Below, piece after piece: positions 1 through 10,328 of a stretch of 64,000 nt of DNA. The stretch is from Aspidiotus rigidus. Lineage: Eukaryota; Arthropoda; Insecta; Hemiptera; Diaspididae. Where the stretch lies: the NCBI GenBank assembly GCA_035079385.1, contig JAVHKY010000024.1:434001-498000 (forward strand), given 5' to 3'. The translations under genes and the position numbers were made by a program. The notes under the pieces are model-generated. The model ran no database searches, was not told the DNA's origin, and worked only from the letters and a program-made list of their open reading frames with translations. Position 1 is the stretch's first letter. Every line of letters starts with the position of its first letter.

Positions 1-240
1 ATAGATATTAAAGAGTGTTGGAGATAATGGAAATCCTTGAGGAAGGCCAAAGAATGAGTTCTGTTGTGAGACTCCGTTGGTAGAGTAATGAAAAATGAGA
101 CGGTTAATGAAAAGGAGATTGATGAATTGTACAAAATGAGCTGAGAAACCAATTTTGATGAGTAATTTTGTTAATGTGGGGATGTGAACGTTTGGGTTTT
201 TAAAATTTTATTATTATGTACTTTCTCGTTCTTCCGTCTT
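1..240 (-). pseudogene. LINE reverse transcriptase fragment (I/jockey-type), runs off left edge
   Basis: Read on the minus strand, this stretch translates to a non-LTR retrotransposon RT segment that includes GLPQGFPLSPTLFNIY (about positions 1-50), the conserved PQG-SP-LFN block before the catalytic YADD/FADD box. The upstream part (FVQFINLLFINRLIF, NGVSQQNSFFGLPQG) closely matches the plus-strand LINE starting at 25465, so both belong to one family. The rest of the element would lie left of the window. No intact ORF is visible here. It is a transposon remnant, not a host gene. Confidence 0.75.
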
Positions 241-593
241 GGAAGACGCTCGTTTGTGTTTCGATATATTTTATGATTTGTATTTTGACCTCATTATAAT
301 CGTTTAACAGTTCCTTTCCACTTAAAGTTTTATTCGTTACGTGTTTGTCCTACTCCCCCTCAAAGTTGAGTTAGATTGCTGAGACAAAAGTAAGCGAGTT
401 TTGTTTTTTTTGTAGTGCCTTTGTGTGTTGGGAAATAATGTAAATGATCGCAGATTATGACTTGATGGATCACGGATCGCTAATACATTGAATGTTATAA
501 ATTTCAACAATCCATGAATTAATTGATAAATAGGTGAAGTACACGATAAATGCATTAGCCGACCCTCCTAATACCTCGTGCAATAAGGTGCTT
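241..593. repeat. Distal part of segmental duplication, copy A
   Basis: The stretch containing the blocks for 'ATAATGTAAATGATCGCAG' and 'ATTATGACTTGAT' (about 435-485) recurs at about 14605-14655. It marks the far downstream edge of the duplicated block that carries the proline-rich secreted gene. I see no coding potential on either strand; the short minus-strand ORF here is not conserved as protein between the two copies. Confidence 0.5.
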
Positions 594-2230
594 GTTTTGA
601 CATGTTCCATGTCTTTTCTCTCGCCGGACCCCGATTTTGAAACTCGCGAGTAAACCCCCCCCCCCCCCCCCCCCCCCGTCAAGAGAAATCTATACCCCGT
701 GGGTGATTCAGAAATTCGCGAGTAGCCCGCGTAATGATAATAAATAATTATATTAATTACTTAATTAATTAATTAATTAATTAAATAATTAATTAAATAA
801 CTAAATAATTAAATAATTAAATAATTAAATAATTAAATAATTAAATAATTGAATAATTAAATAAATAAATAATTAATAATTAGAAAATCTCTACCCCGCG
901 GGTGATTCAGAAATTCGCGAGTACACCCCGCGTAATAATAATAAATAATTAATTAATTAATTAATAATTAAATAATTAAATGATTAAATAATTAAATAAT
1001 TAAATAAATAAATAATTAAATAATTAATATAATTAATAATTAGAAAATTTTCTAAGTCCCTCTTCCTATCATATATGGCTGGATAGTCGAAATTTTTCCA
1101 ATTCCCCTAGACATGAATTGTCTCATACCATTCCAATACAACAGCGAGACAGGGGGCGAACTCGTGATAATTAATAATAAATAAATAAATAAATAAACAA
1201 ATAAATAATTAAATAATTAAATAAATAATTAAATAAATAAATAATTAAATAATTAAATAATTAAATAAATAAATAAATAAATAAATAATTAAATAATTAA
1301 TATAATAATAATTAGAAAGTCTCCACCCCGTGGGTGATTCAGAAATTCGCGAGTACACCCCGCGTAATAATAATAAATAATTAATTAATTAATAATTAAA
1401 TAATTAAATGATTAAATAATTAAATAATTAAATAAATAAATAATTAAATAATGAAATAATTAAATAATTAAAGAAAGAAATAATTAAATAATTAAATAAA
1501 TAAATAAATAATTAAATAATTAATATACTTAATAATTAGAAAATTCTCTAAGTCCCTCTTCCTATCATATATGGCTGGATAGTCGAAATTTTTCCAAGTC
1601 CCCTAGACTTGAATTGTCTCATACCATTCCAATACAACAGCGAGACAGGAGGCGAACGAGCGGAGCGAGTTCGCGCTACCTTATATTTCTCATAGAAGAC
1701 TTGAATTTTCTCATACCATTCCAATACAACAGCGAGACCGCTCGTTCACCCCACGAAAGTTGATACCTCAAAATATAGAACACCCACAATTACCTCAAAA
1801 TATTTCTCTTACAAGACTTATACGACGCCAAGATAGGTAAAGGGGTAAACGAATAATATCGGTTATAAGAAAATTTGCCTCACGAACACTTGACCTAGTA
1901 CAAGAATTAATAATAAATAAATAAATAAATAATATTAAATAATTAAATAATAAAATAATTAAATAATTAAATGAATAAAGGCTGGATAGTCGAAATTTTT
2001 CCAAGTCCCCTAGACTTGAATTGTCTCATACCATTCCAATACAACAGCGCTACCTCATATTTCTCATAGAAGACTTATACGACGCCAAGATAGGTAAAGG
2101 GGTAAACGAATAATATCTCACGAACACTTGACCTAGTAGAAGCCTAGACTGAAATATTTCAAGATGACTGATAAAATATAAAAGACATGGAACTTGATTT
2201 TCATTTATTTGGCTATGCCAGAAAATTTTT
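594..2230. mobile_element. AT-rich composite transposable element with inverted ends, copy 1
   Basis: The element begins near GTTTTGACATGTTCCATG and ends near GGCTATGCCAGAAAATTT. Inside both ends the sequence ATGTTCCATGTCTTTT occurs in opposite orientations. The body is a chain of AATTAAATAATTAAATAA-type minisatellite blocks separated by a repeated module containing GGGTGATTCAGAAATTCGCG. The related segment at 14730-14760 lacks this insert and reads straight across the junction, which shows it is an insertion. Two more copies sit in glycosyltransferase introns (about 36120-37005 and 37396-38545). It has no ORF. Superfamily is unknown; it is probably non-autonomous. Confidence 0.65.
660..678. 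repeat. Poly(C) tract
   Basis: A run of cytosines inside the AT-rich composite element, following CTCGCGAGTAAA. A similar C-rich tract occurs at 37449-37474 in a sister copy, so the tract belongs to the element and has expanded. Its exact length is likely to be error-prone in sequencing. Confidence 0.8.
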
Positions 2231-2750
2231 CTTGTGTATGTCTTTCTCAGTTCAAAATTCAAAATCATCGTCTCTCCAAGAAATTTAATTCCTCCATTCT
2301 CAATCACAAAAGAAAAGTTTTCAAATTAAAGGGAGTTGGCTTCCATTTCGTCCGACAATCAACAAGGCTGAAAAACTTAGAAGTGTCGTCGGGCCGTAGA
2401 AAGAAGAAGCGAGTCTAGTGAATAGAAAAGCTAGGCTATAGCTAGAACTCTCAAAAACTTTTAATTTGCAACAAATTGAAGCTCGGGAAATTTCTCTCTG
2501 TTACTCGTCCTTTCTCGTCGAGGCTGGAGGTCAATTTGTCTCTTACGATCTATGGTTTTAAGTAATAATTCGATAAAATAACGTTCTGCAATCATTACGT
2601 AATTTTAATGGTAGACTACAGCAAAGAAAATAGCGATTTTACAAATTCAAATTTTGAAAGAGTCTGAAAAAATATTTATAATATTGATAAATTAAAATTG
2701 GTTATTTAATTTAGACATCTACAAGATAATGTTGCTTCATAATTTGTAAA

Positions 2751-5468
2751 TTAGCGCCTTTGATCATGGCCTGGTGGATAGCGCGGTTGTCTAACACCAT
2801 AATGTAATATTGAAGCCCCACTTGTACCTGCTGGTGGTGGTGGTGGTGGGGGCGGCGGAGGAGGAGGTGGAGGAGATGGTTGCGCGTGTACTTCAATATT
2901 GCTGACAGCAAACGTCATAATTGTAGTTTTCGCCATCGTTTTAGCTGCAAACAGACAATACACTTGTAAGTTTCAGTCCTTATTCAACGTTGCCGGTTAT
3001 TCATCATAATATTACAAAGTGCTACTGCGATCCTGATGATGAGTGCTTAACAGCATGGTCGAAAATAAATGTAATATTATTGTGTGCGTCTGTACCTTTG
3101 TCTTATTATTGTTTATAATTGACTCTCCGGTTATGTATCAGTAAACATACACGTTCCCCATAAAATACACTTGCTAGCAAAATGTGAGCCCAATATGACC
3201 AGATGTCAAGTTTCCTTACCCTCGTAGAACCAGCGTGTCATAGAATGTGCCACTCGAATTACTAGCAGATTGGAAAGTCTTTGAACATGAGGGGGCACGA
3301 ACCTTGGAAGTGATAAGTTAACTGACCACGCCTGCCTCCTCTGTTTGTGTTTTATTTTCATTATCAATGATATTCTTGAAAATTTTCCATCTTGTAAAAT
3401 TTGGAGTGGACTGATCACTCTCTCAAAAAAGCTCACGCAGAAGCGTAAGCATCACCGACTTTTCAATAATTTGCTATAAAATCATTTACACATGCTCCCC
3501 ATACCTAAACTTCATTGTTTCTCACTTATAAGCTGATTGTGATAATAATGATTTAAGGTATTCCACTTTCTCTTCTATTGTTCAATTCATTTCTAATCTT
3601 TTTAATGGGTTCTATTAAAATTAAAATATAAAACTTAGGTGATTTAGAAGAATCTTAAAGTATTAACCTGACTGTCCATTTCCAAAAATAGGTACAGTAA
3701 GATATTATAAAGTCGATAATGACAAAAATCAAAACATAGATGAGGAAAATTGAAATGGGCAATGAAACTTCCACTTTGTCTTTACCTGAATTTCAACATT
3801 ACTCCCCAGTTTCAGGCTACGAGCCTATTGCGATAATGTAGAAGAAGAAAAAAAAAAAAAAAAAAATGATATGTATACCTGCATAACGCAGTAATTATAA
3901 AATACACGGCCAATATTCAATCCATCGCTTACGTGCAACGTTTGTTTAACGTATCCAATAAACGTCGAATTTTTTCAACCATATATGACTGGTAATGAGA
4001 AGTTTTTGCAGCCAATAGGTGTATGATACTTTAATCACGTGGCAAACGAACTCAAATAAATTGAATAAGCGAGATTTAGCTCTTACGGCTCTATACGTGG
4101 ACCACGTATATTTTGAGATTTACTCAAGAACCACTAGTCCAACCGATACAAAAATTACAGAGCAATAAGATTGAATAAACTATGACGTAATGTAGTGATA
4201 TGAAGATAATAAGATTGATATTTTTTGAGAAACAACTCTAAGAAATTCGAGGAAAATTGAGAGTTACTCAACTACTCGAGAAATCTAAGAAAAAAATTCA
4301 CATTCCCAACTTCAGATAATCCACTACAACTTGGCCAAATTTCATGAGAATCCAACCAGTAGTTTTTGAGGAGTTGCGTGGACAAAAAAATCTTATATAT
4401 ATATATAAGGAAACCTGAAATTTTCTTATTAGGGTAGAAGTGATCTAGGACCTCCAAAACGTCGAGAAAATTCATTGCCCCCTCCCCCTGAATACTTTGC
4501 GTCGGGTGTAATACCTCACTTTTTACAAGTAAAAAGTCGGTAAAAAATCCATTCGTGTAAGAAAATCATGGGAAGTATCAATTTATACTCGAAAATTAGT
4601 CGGTAGTTTTTGGGAAATTGAACTGTTAACGTTACAAAAATAGTTTCGCAGGTGGACTAAAATTCCAACTCGGACTCCTCTCACAAAACTATCCTTTGAA
4701 AAATCACTATATATTAAGCAGATCATAAAATTTCAGTTCTGAAGGGAGAGAGAGAGCTTTCTTATTAGGAAAATACGCATTTTTCAGGGACGATTTTTGG
4801 AATATTGTCCTTTATTTACGAGTATACGAGAGCGACTTGAGGCACGGTAGAAGAAATATTTTTCAATATTCAACAATTTTTGTGGCAGCCTTTTGTAGAT
4901 GAGAAATAAATTTCGCTGCTGAAATTTTTCTTCTACCGAGAATAACCTATAGAAAATTTGCCTGTCATCAGGATTGATGTAAAACGAAATAAATATAAAA
5001 ATTCAGATCGATCATTTGTCTTCAGCAATAGAGACCATTATTTTTACATATCTCTTCTCATAGACGAAAATGCCCTCACGGAAATTCGGTGTAGAAATAA
5101 CGCTCGAGGACTTGAAATAAATATTTCGAAATTGAGGGGAAAGTTTCCTTTCGGGAAGGAGAGAATAGATATCCATATCGGGATTTGCCATTTCACTATC
5201 TATAATTTTCCTACATGGTTTACGTAGATCGACCTATCATCATCAAGAGGTCGTGAAATATAATGTTATAGATAGAAAAAATACGTCTAAAAAATTTACA
5301 TAGATAAAATATCAATGACGTTTTGTGTCGTAGATGGAAAAAATACGCCTAAAAAAATTTACCTAAATAAATACCAATGACGTTTGAATTCCGAGAGTAA
5401 AATTCATTGGCATCACACACGTTACCGAAGAGAATGGACAAGGCCAAGATCAGGATACTGAATTTCAT
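2751..5468 (-). CDS. Small secreted proline-rich protein, paralogue A (two exons)
   Basis: Exon 1 is 5468-5375 and exon 2 is 2944-2751 including the stop, joined by a phase-1 intron (donor GTATTT, acceptor TTTGCAG). The product is 95 residues. Exon 1 encodes a signal peptide (MKFSILILALSILFGNVCDA, residues 1-20, cleavage probably near 20). Exon 2 encodes AKTTIMTFAVSN, a run of about 14 prolines, then ILHYGVRQP. Paralogue B at 15261-15948 has the same exon lengths, phase, splice sites and reading frame, and differs mainly in the proline run and C-terminal residues. That conservation is the main evidence that this is a gene. No known domain is recognised. A secreted effector, salivary, venom or structural peptide are all possible. 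The intron is 2.4 kb because of an insertion absent from paralogue B. Confidence 0.65.
2990..5050. mobile_element. 2-kb insertion in the intron of paralogue A
   Basis: Paralogue B reads directly from 'CAACGTTGCC' (about 15520) into 'ATAGACGAAAATGC' (about 15532). In copy A these two blocks lie near 2988 and 5060, so about 2 kb is extra here, or was deleted from B. Within it, about 3430-4545 is a dispersed repeat with inverted ACCGACTTTT / AAAAAGTCGGT ends; related sequence occurs at 20895-21630 and 22800-23250. A poly(A) run lies at 3847-3866. No coding region was recognised. Confidence 0.5.
4958..5374. other. Intron segment conserved between the duplicated genes
   Basis: About 5060-5374 aligns with about 15530-15854 of the second copy, including a repeated block with 'ATGGAAAAAATACGCCTAAA' at 5275-5350 that also repeats in copy B. 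The plus-strand ORF at 4958-5227 covers part of it but its frame is not kept in copy B, so I treat it as intronic. Confidence 0.5.
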
Positions 5469-6300
5469 CGTTGAAAGATGCCTGTCGTACAGAAATGAAA
5501 TAAGCACGATAGTGACGGTTAAAGTGACTGTTCGAATCTAAATCACAATGAGACCTGAGCAGCTTTTTGCTGAGGATGGAAGTAAGAAACTAGAGTCGTT
5601 TTTGGTACGAAGAGTACGAGAATGAGCGAATAAAAATTTCCTCAAATTTACGTACTTCGTATCACTGTGTTGACATACTGCGAAAACATTGAAAAGAGTA
5701 AACTTTCTACACTTACAAGAGTGTGAAGTAAAAGTGTTCGAGGAATAGGCAACAAGAGGACGATTTTTCAACACAGCTTTTTCGCTCATATGTACTTATA
5801 TTCCGAATTCAAAAATGTAAAACAAGTTGATATTAATTCAGGTGTCACATTCACTCATGTCTACCATAAGACCAAGAGAGCGCGTGGGCACTGAAACACC
5901 TGTGCGCAAATTTTCGTTGAATGTTTTCTTCAATTATAGTACGAAGACACATTTCGACTACGAAGAAATAGAAGATATTGCATTAAATATCTTTTGACTT
6001 GTTTCATATCTTTAGCCTCACTTTACCACAATTTGAAAATCTACGAGTACCCTCACCCCGACCTCCTCTCCCAATTTGATGTGCACGTGCGTGTGCAAGC
6101 CTATATTTTGTGAGTGATTCACACTCCCCTGGAGAATTTTCTAGAAAAATCTTTTCTTATACCCCGCAGGTGATTCAGAAATTTGCGAGTACACTTGTAC
6201 CCCATCTCCCTTCGCAAAATTAAAGAACGACGGCTTCCTTAACAAAGTTAAACGAGGAACCCAAGGAACCTGTTCTATGAGTCAAATTGGTTTTGGTATA
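5469..6300 (-). promoter_or_regulatory. Upstream region of paralogue A, conserved in paralogue B
   Basis: The roughly 800 bp upstream of exon 1 aligns almost throughout with 15949-16760. The small ORF at 5538-5789 is not kept as the same protein in copy B, so the conservation reflects duplicated upstream DNA rather than a second gene. No confident TATA box or transcription start was identified. The distal end contains the dispersed module with GGAACCTGTTCTATGAGTCA, which is a repeat and not a specific promoter element. Confidence 0.45.
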
Positions 6301-7402
6301 GGAGGCCTATTTGGCAGTGCCTGTAAGGTGTTGGAGAGAGGGTGTCCGTAGGGCAGTATCTTAGACCCTCTGCTTTGGAATCTTCGCTTCAACGCCTTCA
6401 TGGAGATGCTACAGCAGAAATGGATTGGATTGCTTTGCTATGCGGACGACACTCTGCCACTGCAGAGCTGCACCAATGAGAAAGAAGTAATAAGTGTCGT
6501 TGCGCGTGTTATTAGGCAGGTAGAAGTCTTCATGAAGCCTGCGGGATTGAAACTAAATTACCAAAAAACAAAAATTATGCTCTTGACTGCCGTGAGAGGT
6601 CCAAAACCGACCCTAACGTTCAACCTTAACGGTACACTAGTTCGAAACGTCATGACGTTCAAATACCTAGGTATCATTTTAGATGAATCTCTGAATTGGC
6701 TTCCGCACCTCAAGGAGATATATAGGAAGAGCGCAGTAGTAATTATGAAGATCTGCATCATTGCAAGAAACACTTTTGGCTACAGTTCCTATGCCTGTAG
6801 AGTAATGATTAACGGGACAGTAGGTTCTAAGCTTCTTTATGCAAGTGCCTGCTGGGCCCACCGGCTCAAGACAAAATACATAAGACAAATTGTAGATCGC
6901 ATACATAGGATCATGGCAGTTTGTTACGGAAGATTATACCGTACGGTTTCATACATTCCCGCTAGAGTTATCACCGGGTGGCTTCCCATGAAATACCAAA
7001 TTGCGGAAAGATGTGTTTTATGGGCAATCAGGAAGAAGGTTGACTTACTGGGACAAACCATCTTCAGAGTTCCAACATAGGTGGTTGACAGAAGAGAGTA
7101 CGGCTGTAGAAAGATGGAAGAAGGAGTGGTCAAAGTGCAGTAAAGACGCGTGGACCAAGCAAATCCTGCCCCTAGCTATAGAGCACCGTGACGCCACAAG
7201 CCTTATGCTGGGCATGGTCCTATGGCCTACCGTTTCAGAATTAATAAGAGCAAAACAACGTCTTGCACTTGTGGTGCAGAGATACAGGATGCTTGTCTCG
7301 GAAGGAAGGCCAACGGTGTGGAGCAATTGGGATACGGTGAAGGTATACTTGATTGCCCAGACTACTGCGTTTTGGAATCATGAGCTTGAAGAGACCCGTT
7401 GA
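6301..7402 (+). pseudogene. R1-like non-LTR retrotransposon RT, 5'-truncated and broken
   Basis: The frame contains the RT active-site box CYADDT (about 6439-6456), the downstream LKLNYQKTKIM and FKYLGIILDESLNW blocks, and the R1-type C-terminal region with YGRLYRTVSYIPARVITGWLP. A frameshift near 7050-7080 moves the frame from the 226-residue ORF (6400-7080) to the 133-residue ORF (7001-7402). Just upstream, a related frame reads GSILDPLLWN behind a stop codon. Copy B of the duplication lacks this sequence after TTGGTTTTGGTAT, so the LINE inserted at about 6301 after duplication. It is not functional. Confidence 0.85.
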
Positions 7403-7550
7403 AGAATTGAGGACACCGAGGGAGTAATCAACCCACGGTAGTACCTACCAGCATAAACATGGTTCAGATTATGGACAGATTGATGACGCATGGAGATATG
7501 ACAGACAAGCTGTGGACGGTAGTGCTGCTGCAAGAATTGGAGTTACAAAT

Positions 7551-8131
7551 TACACTTAGCCTTATAGCCCAGGCAGATTAGGTTTTGAAATGGAAATAAA
7601 TGCCGGCAAAGGTTTTTTTCGTGGATTGTGTTTAAAATGGTCTCCTGATAAACATACTAAAAGTCCACAGCGATCAGAGACCGGGCCCTCCCCCAAAGGG
7701 GGTCAAAGTACCACAAAAATTAGTTTTCTGAGAATAAACCGAAAACTAAGCATCAGAGAAAAAAAAGTTTCGAACAAAAGTTGTTCCTCGTCAAATTTCC
7801 TATAAATTTCACTATATGTATGTCAACTTAGCCCAAAAACTCAAGCTGAAAAGTTGGTTTGAAAGTTGAGCAATTTTCTAAAATTTTTGATTTTAGTGTT
7901 TTTGTAGTCAAATTAGACAGGATTTCGGAAAAAAAAAGAACATTGCGACATAGTAAAGGTCTGATTGCTGGAAATGGTCAAGAATGAAGACCAAAACAAC
8001 ATACCAACTTCTCCGCGTTTTTCTTTTTTATGGGGGTTGAAACCCCCACAAAATAAGTTTTTTGTAAATATCCCGCTTAATACGCATTTTAGAGAAAAAA
8101 GTTATCAATCAAAAATTATTCCTCGTAAAAT
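7551..8131 (+). repeat. Left arm of large inverted repeat 1
   Basis: This arm pairs with 9162-9775 in opposite orientation. Shared landmarks are CCCAGG-AGATTAGG at the outer end, GGAAATAAATGCCGGCAAAG, and ATTATTCCTCGTAAAAT at the inner end. The ORFs here (7590-7805, 7965-8174) reappear in inverted form at 9502-9717 and 9093-9341, but this follows from the repeat; no protein family is recognised. The arms carry small indels, so the repeat is not recent. Confidence 0.85.
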
Positions 8132-9161
8132 CCAGGCAAACTTGCTGAATTTCTTATTGTTCCAGGCGATATAGGGAATGATACCAAGAAGCTCGTTATC
8201 TCTTGTTTCTCCGTTTTGATAATTGCAAGACTCATGTAGTCGATCTCTCACCGTAAAACAAGCTTCTCGGGAGATTGCCTGAAATGGCGGAGCAAGTTTG
8301 CCTGACCCAATCGACTATCAACGTGAAACCTTCATGCGACTACGCCAACTTTGATAAGGAGCAGCGCGTTATTCTCGGATTTGTATTGCGGCGGTTCTTC
8401 CTGAAATTGTGGGAGCACACAACAATAACAAGCTTCCTGGTGACATTCCTTCCATTGCTTGAAACAATTCCACACGTTAGCCCACTTCAATTGTACGCGG
8501 GTCGAAGTCAAAATCTCACCGCGAGTCCACAACAGAAGACCACATCCATTCCCACCATCGCTTGAAACAACCACAATGGAAAACTTGAGAGCATAATACA
8601 GCAAAAACGTAGCACACGAAATTCAGCCTGGTTTCAGTCCGAAAATGGAGCACGACATGCTGGCCTGGCCTGGCATACAGCCCCCTCATAAGGTTGGAGG
8701 GGGAAGAAGACCAGCACGAACGGAAAACTCTACGGCACAACCCAGTACAAACGAATCCACCCACTCCAACTAGAAAAATCGAAATGGGGGAAGGGTTCGC
8801 ATGTTTACAGCCCCCCCATTCAATTTTTTACATATCATACATGCATAAGAAACGATTTTTAAAATGGAAAACTTTATTTTCATGTATGATAAACAGTTGA
8901 TTATACCTTTCTCAAAATAATATCGTGCAGCAAATTCCATGTGACAATTAATTAAAACTAATAGAATTAGTATACGTTTCATCGTATGTACTAGGGAAAT
9001 ATTAACGTTACCTTCCCGCGTAACCACCGCGCAACGACGTCATCTCTCGGCAAGAAGCGCGCGCGTTATTCACGGATTTGCATGGCGGAGGCTCAATTTC
9101 CATGAATTTTTGAGCTAATTATCACGTGTAGGTTAGAAATGAAATACGTAGTCTGATAGGA
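8132..9161. other. Spacer between the arms of inverted repeat 1
   Basis: About 1 kb without a recognisable gene. It holds two loosely similar direct blocks, one near 8370-8400 (GCGCGTTATTCTCGGATTTG) and one near 9060-9085 (GCGCGTTATTCACGGATTTG). The overlapping ORFs at 8275-8764 show no recognisable domain. Confidence 0.4.
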
Positions 9162-9775
9162 AATTTTACGAGGAATAATTTTTGACTGATGACTTTTTTC
9201 TCTAAAATGCGTATTAAGCGGGATATTTACAAAAAACTGATTTTGAGGGGGTTTCAACCGCCATAAAAAAGATGCTCTTGAGGAAAAACGCGGAGAAGTT
9301 GGTATGTTGTTTTGAACTTCACTCTTGACCATTTCCAGCAATCAGACCTTTACTATGTCGCAATGTTCTTTTTTTTTCCCCGAAACCTGTCTAATTTGAC
9401 TACACTAACACGAAAATCAAAAATTTTAGAAAATCGCTCAACTTTGAAACCAACTTTTCAGCTCGAGTTTTTGGGATAAGTTGACAAACATATAGTGAAA
9501 TTTATAGGAAATTTGATGAGGAACAAAAGTTGCTCGAAACTTTTTTTTCTCTGATGCTTAGTTTTCGGTTTATTCTCAGAAAACTAATTTTTGTGGTACT
9601 TTGACCCCCTTTGGGGGAGGGCCCGCTCTCTGATCGCTGTGAACTTTTAGTATGTTTATCAGGAGACCATTTTAAACATAATCCAAGAAAAAAACCTTTG
9701 CCGGCATTTATTTCCATTTATTCTTATTTTTGAGCCTAATCTTCCTGGGTTACTAAGCGTAAGTTTTCCCACTAG
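9162..9775 (-). repeat. Right arm of large inverted repeat 1
   Basis: Reverse-complement partner of 7551-8131. Arms and spacer span about 2.2 kb, consistent with a foldback or long-TIR element, or with two oppositely inserted copies of one repeat. No transposase is visible between the arms and no clear target-site duplication was found. Confidence 0.85.
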
Positions 9776-9842
9776 CCTTAAGCATAAGATCTCTTACCAT
9801 ACAATAGCTCTTTTTCCATCCAAACAATAGACATGTATAATT

Positions 9843-10039
9843 TAGCCTTAAGCATAAGAAAAACCCCAACACTCCATTCGATAAACTTTCAGTACGTAGG
9901 GAGTGCTGGACTAGGTACAATAGTAGTTACAATCTCTCCATCCATCACTGAGCACTGTCCTTGTAACTCAGTGATGGATAATAGGCAATAAACTTGCCCT
10001 ACTCCGTAAGTGGAGATTAAAGTCCGCTAAAAAAAAAAG
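9843..10039 (+). mobile_element. Retroposon 3'-end remnant with hairpin and short A tail
   Basis: The stretch ends in GTGGAGATTAAAGTCCGCT followed by an A run (10030-10039), as at the 3' end of a LINE or a SINE that uses a LINE tail. A 12-bp perfect hairpin (TCCATCACTGAG at 9941-9952 with CTCAGTGATGGA at 9967-9978) lies about 50 bp upstream. No coding sequence remains. Confidence 0.4.
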
Positions 10040-10079
10040 TATGAAGGAGGCTTAGACCTACTATAAATAGAATCAATAC

Positions 10080-10328
10080 ATTTCTGAATTTTACGGTTAT
10101 CCGTTATGATAAGATATACTCGAAAAGAGTAAAGAAACAATTACAAAGACCGCGATAAATTACTCGGCTAAACAGCCATTCCCAAGGTATAGAAAGCAAC
10201 TCTTTGTTTTTCGGCTTAACAACCATTCTCAAGGTATAGAAAGCGACTGAACCCAACACCAACGGGAAAAAGTAACATCGAAGTTTCTTGTAAACCTCCT
10301 ACGATCCATGAGGTCGATGTCCACCTTG
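10080..10328 (-). pseudogene. Penelope-like element 3' region, left piece
   Basis: The segment resembles the 3' region of the Penelope-like element at 16900-17030 (shared ACTCG-GAAGAGTAA and GGTATAGAAAGCGACTGAACCCAAC). It contains two tandem copies of a hairpin-forming unit read on the minus strand as GAATGG-loop-AGCCGA (about 10165-10240). Its other half is at 13180-13556, on the far side of the foldback element. Confidence 0.55.

Noticed and set aside
2194..2418. 74-residue plus-strand ORF ending in a basic run
   Set aside because: It begins inside the AT-rich mobile element and continues into duplicated flank. The copy at 14740-14905 does not keep the frame.
2711..2911. Histidine-rich ORF overlapping the proline-rich exon
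   Set aside because: It is the shifted frame of the proline codons; the proline frame alone joins in phase to a signal-peptide exon in both copies.
5538..5789. 83-residue ORF upstream of the proline-rich gene as its first exon
   Set aside because: Exon 1 with a signal peptide and start codon is already present at 5468-5375, and this ORF is not kept as the same protein in copy B.
8275..8764. Overlapping ORFs in the spacer of inverted repeat 1 as a transposase
   Set aside because: No DDE, zinc-finger or other transposase motif was found, and the frames overlap on opposite strands without one being clearly favoured.
7590..9717. Two matching 71-residue ORFs as a conserved gene pair
   Set aside because: They mirror each other only because they lie in the arms of the same inverted repeat; no domain is visible and neighbouring repeat sequence is equally conserved.
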